Of a DNA stretch of 64,000 nt, positions 59,232 to 64,000 are shown in pieces. Position 1 is the first letter of the stretch; each line of letters begins with the position of its first letter. The DNA is from Desulfococcus sp041737845 (lineage in GTDB: Bacteria; Desulfobacterota; Desulfobacteria; Desulfobacterales; Desulfococcaceae): contig NZ_JBGSQX010000037.1 in the NCBI RefSeq assembly GCF_041737845.1, forward strand, positions 1-64,000, written 5' to 3'. A program made the position numbers and the translations under genes. Below the pieces are notes generated by a model. It searched no databases. It was not told the origin of the DNA and saw only the letters and a list, made by a program, of their open reading frames with translations.

Positions 59232-60170
59232 ATGAAATCTGACTGGCCATTGATTACCATTGGAATCCCGACCTATAATCGGGCTCACGGGACCCTGCCG
59301 CTGACCCTCGAAAGCGCGCTGGCGCAAGATTACCCGAACCTCGAAATCATCGTCTCGGACAACTGCTCCACCGATGATACCGGGAAGGTGGTTACATCCT
59401 ATAAGGACCCCCGGCTGAAATACATCCGCCGGCAGGTGAATATCGGTTCGAACGGAAATTACAACGCCCTTCTCCATGCGGCCGGGGGAGGCTATTTCCT
59501 TCTGCTGCATGACGATGACCTCATCGACGGCGACTTACTCAGTACCTGTATGGAACGCGCCGGACATCAGGATAGCTTTGGGTTCATACGAACCGGAACC
59601 CGGATCGTTGATGGAGACGGTGGACTTGTCATTGAGCGGCCAAATAAAGTCAAGAGTAACGAAGCGTTGGATCTTTACGAGGCGTGGCTGACCGGCAAGA
59701 CACCGTTTTATCTTTGCAGTACACTGTTTAATACCAGGGCGCTACGGGAAGCTGGCGGATTTCGATCTCGGAACAACCTGTTTGAGGACGGTATCGCCAT
59801 CATTGAAATCGCTCATCGATGGCCGATACTAAACATCCGGGAACTAAAGGCCAGCTTTCGGGAGCACGGCGAGCAGCGCACACACGCCGCTGCAGCCATC
59901 AAATGGTGCGAGGACTTCAAACAGGCGATCGACCTCATCTACCGATACGCCGAACGCGACAGGGAGGAACTCTATGAGAAAGGGATGCGGCAATTTTCCA
60001 AGGTAGGGCTGCATTTCGCGGAGCGGGTCGAGCATCCTATCGTGAGAATCATGAGCATCTTCAAGGCCAGCAAATATTTCCCCTGCCGGTATTGGCCTGG
60101 AAAGAGAAAAAGGAATCTCATCGGCTGGGTGGGGTCGCTCTTCTACTCCGAAAGAAAACCTGTATTCTGA
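59232..60170 (+). CDS. Glycosyltransferase family 2
   Basis: A 312-residue GT2 enzyme. ITIGIPTYNRAHGTLPLTLE, then VSDNCSTDDTGKVVTSY, and the metal-binding LLLHDDDLIDGD are clear. The C-terminal half, rich in Arg/Lys, is typical for transferases extending cell-surface polymers. Starts 12 bases after the previous GT gene. Confidence 0.9.
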   Translation: MKSDWPLITIGIPTYNRAHGTLPLTLESALAQDYPNLEIIVSDNCSTDDTGKVVTSYKDPRLKYIRRQVNIGSNGNYNALLHAAGGGYFLLLHDDDLIDGDLLSTCMERAGHQDSFGFIRTGTRIVDGDGGLVIERPNKVKSNEALDLYEAWLTGKTPFYLCSTLFNTRALREAGGFRSRNNLFEDGIAIIEIAHRWPILNIRELKASFREHGEQRTHAAAAIKWCEDFKQAIDLIYRYAERDREELYEKGMRQFSKVGLHFAERVEHPIVRIMSIFKASKYFPCRYWPGKRKRNLIGWVGSLFYSERKPVF

Positions 60171-60204
60171 AGCCGGAATCCCTTCCGGTCCAATTCGAGG
60201 ATTT

Positions 60205-61266
60205 GTGTACGATCTCAATCTGATCACCCTGAGGATGACCAATCATGCCGGTCCATCGGGATATGACCGCCTAGCAGATCATCTGGACTGCCGGGTGTCC
60301 GCAGAACCAGTCCGGTGGACCCTCTTCCAGAGACTTCTCGCCAAAAACCTCAACCGGCTGGCCCATCGATCAGGCGTCAGGTGGTATCATCGGGGCGCGG
60401 TATACAATGAAGCTGTAGCCGCCTGGAAATGGCTGAAAAAATCCGGCCAGATTTTTCATTTCATATATGGTGAGAACTCCTATCGGTACCTTGGGGAGAT
60501 GAAGCGTACGGCCGTAAGAAACGCGGTGATCGCCACATACCACACCCCGCCTTCGAAATTCCGACAGCTTATCCCGAACCACAGGTTTTTGAAGCAACTT
60601 GACGCCGTTGTCATCGTATCCAATTCCCAGCGGGAAATATTTGATAGCCTGATTCTTCCGGAGCGTGTTTTCTTTGTGCCTCACGGGATCGATGTCGACT
60701 ATTTTCGGCCCGAAGGCAGAACCCTCGAACCCGAAGGCAGGGATCGTGCATTCCAATGCCTGTTTGTGGGAACTCATCTGCGCGATTTTCAGACGCTCTC
60801 GGAGGCCGCCAGGGTGATTGCGGACCGCGATCCCTCCGTCCTTTTCTGCGGCGTGATTCCGGAGGCCTTCCATGGCTTCTTCAAGGGAATCGAAAATGTC
60901 ACCCTGATGACTCGGATATCGGATGAGCGCCTGCTTCAACTGTATCAGCAGGCCGATCTCCTGGTGCTGCCGTTGATCGACGGCACCGCCAATAACAGCA
61001 TCCTCGAGGCCATGGCATGCGGCCTGCCCATTGTCTCCACCGACATGCAAGCCACCCGGGACTATGTGGAACCGGAATGCGCACTCCTGGGGCCCAAGGG
61101 AGATGTTCGGGCTGTTGTTGAGGCGATTGAGGCCCTGAAGTGCGATTCAGGCAAAAGAAAATCCTTTGGCGAGGCGAGCCGCAGGCGTGCGATGGCGTTC
61201 TCCTGGGAAAGAGTCTCCAGTCAGATGAAAGCGGTTTACCGGGTCGTCATGGAGGTTGTACAATGA
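60205..61266 (+). CDS. Glycosyltransferase family 4
   Basis: A 353-residue GT-B enzyme. The C-terminal nucleotide-sugar domain has FFVPHGIDVDYFRPEG, CLFVGTHLRDF, and the E-x7-E-type LIDGTANNSILEAMACGLPI. The N-terminus starts with a GTG at 60205 (YDLNLITLRMTNHAG). Its stop overlaps the next gene's ATG in an ATGA (61263-61266). Confidence 0.88.
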   Translation: MYDLNLITLRMTNHAGPSGYDRLADHLDCRVSAEPVRWTLFQRLLAKNLNRLAHRSGVRWYHRGAVYNEAVAAWKWLKKSGQIFHFIYGENSYRYLGEMKRTAVRNAVIATYHTPPSKFRQLIPNHRFLKQLDAVVIVSNSQREIFDSLILPERVFFVPHGIDVDYFRPEGRTLEPEGRDRAFQCLFVGTHLRDFQTLSEAARVIADRDPSVLFCGVIPEAFHGFFKGIENVTLMTRISDERLLQLYQQADLLVLPLIDGTANNSILEAMACGLPIVSTDMQATRDYVEPECALLGPKGDVRAVVEAIEALKCDSGKRKSFGEASRRRAMAFSWERVSSQMKAVYRVVMEVVQ

Positions 61267-62456
61267 ATATTGTACTTTACACCAATAGCTTTCTGCCTTC
61301 CGTCGGTGGAAAAGAAATCGTTGTGCATTATCTTGCGCGCGAATTTCACCGGATGGGTCACCGAGTCAGGGTTTTGGGGCCGTCAGGGTGGTTTAAAAAT
61401 CGTCGACTTAAATTCGGGTATCCGGTCCACCGATGGCCGACGCTGCGTGGGTTCATGAATGAGGTCGTTTTATCCTGGCAGTTGCGTATGGACCTCATTA
61501 TTTTTGGTGCGGATGTTATTCATGCCCACAACACCTATCCATGCGGCTATACTGTCTCGAAAATAGGGAAAGGGAAACCGGTCCCGCTGGTGGTCACCCC
61601 CCATGGAACGGATATTCGCAGGATCCCGGAAATCAACTTCGGTATGCTGCTGGACCCTGAAAAAGCCTTCAAGGTCAAAGCGGCATTGGATAAGGCACAG
61701 ATATTGACCGCCATCAGCGAAAGCATCCGGAAGTCCATCGTGGAGGCGGGTGGAGACGAAGACAAAATTATCGATATCCCCAACGGAATCGATCTGGAGC
61801 GATTCCAATGCGGGATGAACTTGAATCCGATGGAACGTATAGGCCTTCGGAATTCTCCTCGGATGATATTGAGCGTGGGGAATTATCGGCCGATCAAGGG
61901 ACAGGAGATCCTGATTCAAGCCATGCCCTTCATTCTCAATAGCCATCCGGATGCCCGGCTGGTCATTGTGGGCAGAAACCAGGAACCGCTGAAACAAGCC
62001 GTCAGCGCGCTGAAGTTGGAGGACAAGGTGATACTGACGGGGCCGATACCGTTTCAGAATTTCGGGCGCAAATCTTCAAATGATGCGGCCGGCAGGGACG
62101 ACCTGCTGGCAGCGCTCTATCGCGCTAGTGATGTTTATGTTTCAGCCTCCCTGGATGAGGGCGCCGAAGGCCTCTCCCTTGCGTTGCTGGATGCCATGGG
62201 TGCTGGAAAAGCCGTTGTGGCAACGGACATTTCCGGGAACCGGGAGCTTGTCCGTCACCAGCGAACCGGGCTGCTGATTCCGCCGGGAGACTCGGCAGCC
62301 ATCGCCGAAGCCATCGCAGCCGTTCTTGACCATCGGGTTCTTCAGGAGAAACTTGGCGAGAATGCGCGGATGGCCGCCGAGGGATATTCTTGGGAAAATA
62401 TCGCAAAACAATATTTATCTGTATATCGATGTGCTGAGAGGTTATTGAAGCCATGA
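61263..62456 (+). CDS. Glycosyltransferase family 4
   Basis: A 397-residue GT-B enzyme. MNIVLYTNSFLPSVGGKEIV begins with the family's GGxE-like acceptor loop. The donor domain has IDIPNGIDLERF, ILSVGNYRPIKGQEILIQA and the E-x7-E-type SLDEGAEGLSLALLDAMGAGK. Translationally coupled to the preceding gene by a 4-base overlap. Last of four consecutive transferases. Confidence 0.9.
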   Translation: MNIVLYTNSFLPSVGGKEIVVHYLAREFHRMGHRVRVLGPSGWFKNRRLKFGYPVHRWPTLRGFMNEVVLSWQLRMDLIIFGADVIHAHNTYPCGYTVSKIGKGKPVPLVVTPHGTDIRRIPEINFGMLLDPEKAFKVKAALDKAQILTAISESIRKSIVEAGGDEDKIIDIPNGIDLERFQCGMNLNPMERIGLRNSPRMILSVGNYRPIKGQEILIQAMPFILNSHPDARLVIVGRNQEPLKQAVSALKLEDKVILTGPIPFQNFGRKSSNDAAGRDDLLAALYRASDVYVSASLDEGAEGLSLALLDAMGAGKAVVATDISGNRELVRHQRTGLLIPPGDSAAIAEAIAAVLDHRVLQEKLGENARMAAEGYSWENIAKQYLSVYRCAERLLKP

Positions 62457-62697
62457 AAATATAGTGATTCCAAGGAGACTATTGGAATTCAGCGTTGGCC
62501 AAAAGTGCAATAGCATCATGAGCCTTTCCATTTGGTATAATTAAAGAACTCCAAGGTTTGATTATAATGAGGCAATTTTAATCGCTGATCCTAAATATTC
62601 AAGTTTTTGCGATTTTGAATATTATGACGCTTCACGAATATTTAATCCCATTAGCCTGAATATCTAACTGAAAGCAAAAATACAAAGGAGTTCTTCA

Positions 62698-63645
62698 ATG
62701 AAGTGGATTGCACGGGGCAAAGAAAAGGTTAAAAAACACATTGCGAAATTGGTCAGGGCAGAAGTTGAAGATATGCTTCCTATAATAGCGCAAGTGGTTG
62801 ATTCACAGAATATCCGAGAAGAGGAGAGGCCATCCTGCTACCATTTTTTTCAGGATCCTTTCGGCAATAAGGATCTGTATTTTCGATTGAAAGATCGGCT
62901 GTTGGATCTGGGAGTACCTGTTCAAGATGTTGATATTGATATCGCAGACTTCGAGAAATGGTTGGATAAGTTCTCCGATGTCAAAAAATACTATCAACGA
63001 GAGGAGGATCTTTTAATTGAGAAGTGTCTTGAACATTACATGGCCTTTCGGTACTTGGAGTTGGGCCCAAATGACGTATATATTGATGTCGCATCCGCGA
63101 AGAGCAACTGGGCGATCATTCTGAATGATAAGAAAATTAAGTCCTTTAGGTTGGATATGTCCTATCCGGGTGGTATTCACGGTATCAATATCGGCGCCGA
63201 TGCAGGTAATACCAATCTTCCTGAAGGATTTGCTACAGCGCTATCGACACAGTGCGCTTTTGAGTGTTTTATGGGTGATGCTGACATCCGATTCATAGGG
63301 GAGGCCGGCAGGATTTTAAGCAAAGAGGGGCGCTATTCGATACTACCTCTCTATATGAATGATACACACATTGTCTCAACGAGCCCATATTGCGACCAAA
63401 AAAACATCGTCATAGACAGAGGTGCAAAAAGGGTTTGGAGAAGTGATGGCAAAAAAGTACCTTTCGCCCGATTCTATTCACCGGAGTCATTCAAAGAACG
63501 AATTTATTCCAACATACCGGATGGTATGGCTGGGAAGGTAATATTTTTTAGAAATTTGCCTGATGTTATGAAGCATTACCCAGGGCAAAGGATCTATTGT
63601 TTTTTCATGTTTTATTGCGAAATGAAAAAAGTCTCTGACAGATAG
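62698..63645 (+). CDS. SAM-dependent methyltransferase-like protein
   Basis: A 315-residue protein in a markedly AT-rich stretch. The region YIDVASAKSNWAII (motif I-like, but lacking the usual G-x-G), YPGGIHGINIGADAGNTNLP and FECFMGDADIRFIGEAGRIL resembles type-11 methyltransferases of polysaccharide loci, where the late part reads E-A-x-R-x-L-x-x-G-G. The glycine loop is poor, so activity is uncertain. AAGGAG is found nine bases before the ATG. It could cap the polymer, consistent with the Wzt C-terminal domain. The different base composition suggests later acquisition. Confidence 0.7.
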   Translation: MKWIARGKEKVKKHIAKLVRAEVEDMLPIIAQVVDSQNIREEERPSCYHFFQDPFGNKDLYFRLKDRLLDLGVPVQDVDIDIADFEKWLDKFSDVKKYYQREEDLLIEKCLEHYMAFRYLELGPNDVYIDVASAKSNWAIILNDKKIKSFRLDMSYPGGIHGINIGADAGNTNLPEGFATALSTQCAFECFMGDADIRFIGEAGRILSKEGRYSILPLYMNDTHIVSTSPYCDQKNIVIDRGAKRVWRSDGKKVPFARFYSPESFKERIYSNIPDGMAGKVIFFRNLPDVMKHYPGQRIYCFFMFYCEMKKVSDR

Positions 63646-63696
63646 TTCGTATTGTATGAATGGTAGGATTTTTGTGTCTGTTATTGTAGGCTGGCT

Positions 63697-64000
63697 CTCT
63701 TTTTTTCTGCCATTCCCGGCTGGCGTTTTTAAAGCAACCAATCAACTCTTTTTTCTTTGTATCCACCGAAATAACCGGAAAACTGTTTTCGTGAAATTGC
63801 TTAACCTTGTTGGCAATATATTGAAATTGTTCATCTCGATCAGGGTTTTCACTGCCTTCAAGTGCTTTCCGGTTAGACTGCATGCTGTCCCCAAGCTGAT
63901 CCAGAGGTGGCCAAACAGTGCGTTGGCAGACTTGATGTCCTTTGTCTTTCAATTCATTTGTCAATTTCGTTGTGCTTTTACAGGTCCAGCGAAGCGGCGA
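63697..64000 (-). pseudogene. Remnant of ISAzo13-type transposase, cut by window edge
   Basis: On the minus strand the frame from the edge reads SPLRWTCKSTTKLTNEL, followed by KGHQVCQRTVW, SMQSNRKALEGSENPDRDEQ and PVISVDTKKKELIGCFKNA. These are the central segments of ISAzo13-family DDE transposases, with the catalytic Asp in SVDTKKKE. After SREWQKK the frame leaves the family sequence and stops, so the C-terminal half is missing or frameshifted. The N-terminal part lies beyond the window. It marks the right border of the polysaccharide locus. Confidence 0.8.

Overview
The window reads as a chromosomal segment of a Gram-negative bacterium with high GC in its core parts, most likely Desulfobacterota (former Deltaproteobacteria, sulfate-reducing or syntrophic). 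This is inferred from the mix of genes: two branched-chain-type (Liv) ABC operons, one carrying an acyl-CoA ligase; PilT-family ATPases; a DsbD/thioredoxin pair; NrfC/NrfD-like redox subunits; a GEMM-I c-di-GMP riboswitch; and a PEP-CTERM-like protein behind a sigma-54 promoter. No rRNA, tRNA or CRISPR was seen.

Region 1 (1-16.9 kb) is mostly housekeeping. It holds a partial unknown gene, a DHA2-type exporter, a HAD phosphatase fused to an AIR-synthase-like domain, coaX, a minus-strand pilus-motor operon (pilT, a second PilT/PilU ATPase, a zinc-ribbon/receiver protein), yggT and proC, dsbD with a secreted thioredoxin, a LEA-type lipoprotein, a two-gene phosphoribosyltransferase/StiP-like unit, and a YihY-family membrane protein. 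Region 2 (16.9-31.1 kb) has a minus-strand livK-H-M-G-F operon, a Crp/Fnr regulator, moaB, and a plus-strand livG-acyl-CoA ligase-livH-M-K-F operon. The second operon probably couples uptake of a carboxylic acid to CoA activation. Region 3 (31.2-34.2 kb) has a LEA-type lipoprotein, a rhodanese, a PHP phosphatase and a Gate-domain membrane protein.

Region 4 (34.4-64 kb) is an accessory surface-polysaccharide island, almost entirely plus strand and locally AT-richer. It opens with a c-di-GMP riboswitch controlling a 748-aa secreted protein. Then come a sigma-54 promoter with a small PEP-CTERM-like protein, a BY-kinase homologue that has lost its P-loop, the initiating sugar-phosphate transferase, a nucleotide-sugar cassette (glucose-1-phosphate cytidylyltransferase, SDR, 3,5-epimerase-like, SAF/homoserine-dehydrogenase-like, nucleotidyltransferase) and Wzm/Wzt export. 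A 1431-aa secreted protein follows. It shares a ~175-aa repeated module and MopE-type metal-binding motifs with the 748-aa protein and ends in an SGNH hydrolase. The rest of the island has a sulfotransferase, an orphan GMC oxidoreductase/FeS/NrfD-like redox trio, an acyltransferase, four glycosyltransferases, a methyltransferase-like gene and a decayed ISAzo13-type transposase at the right edge.

A working picture of region 4: c-di-GMP and sigma-54 inputs switch on an ABC-exported, probably sulfated and acylated polysaccharide, together with two large secreted Ca-binding-like proteins built from the same new module. The most novel elements are that repeat module, the membrane redox trio inside the polysaccharide locus, and the P-loop-less kinase homologue.
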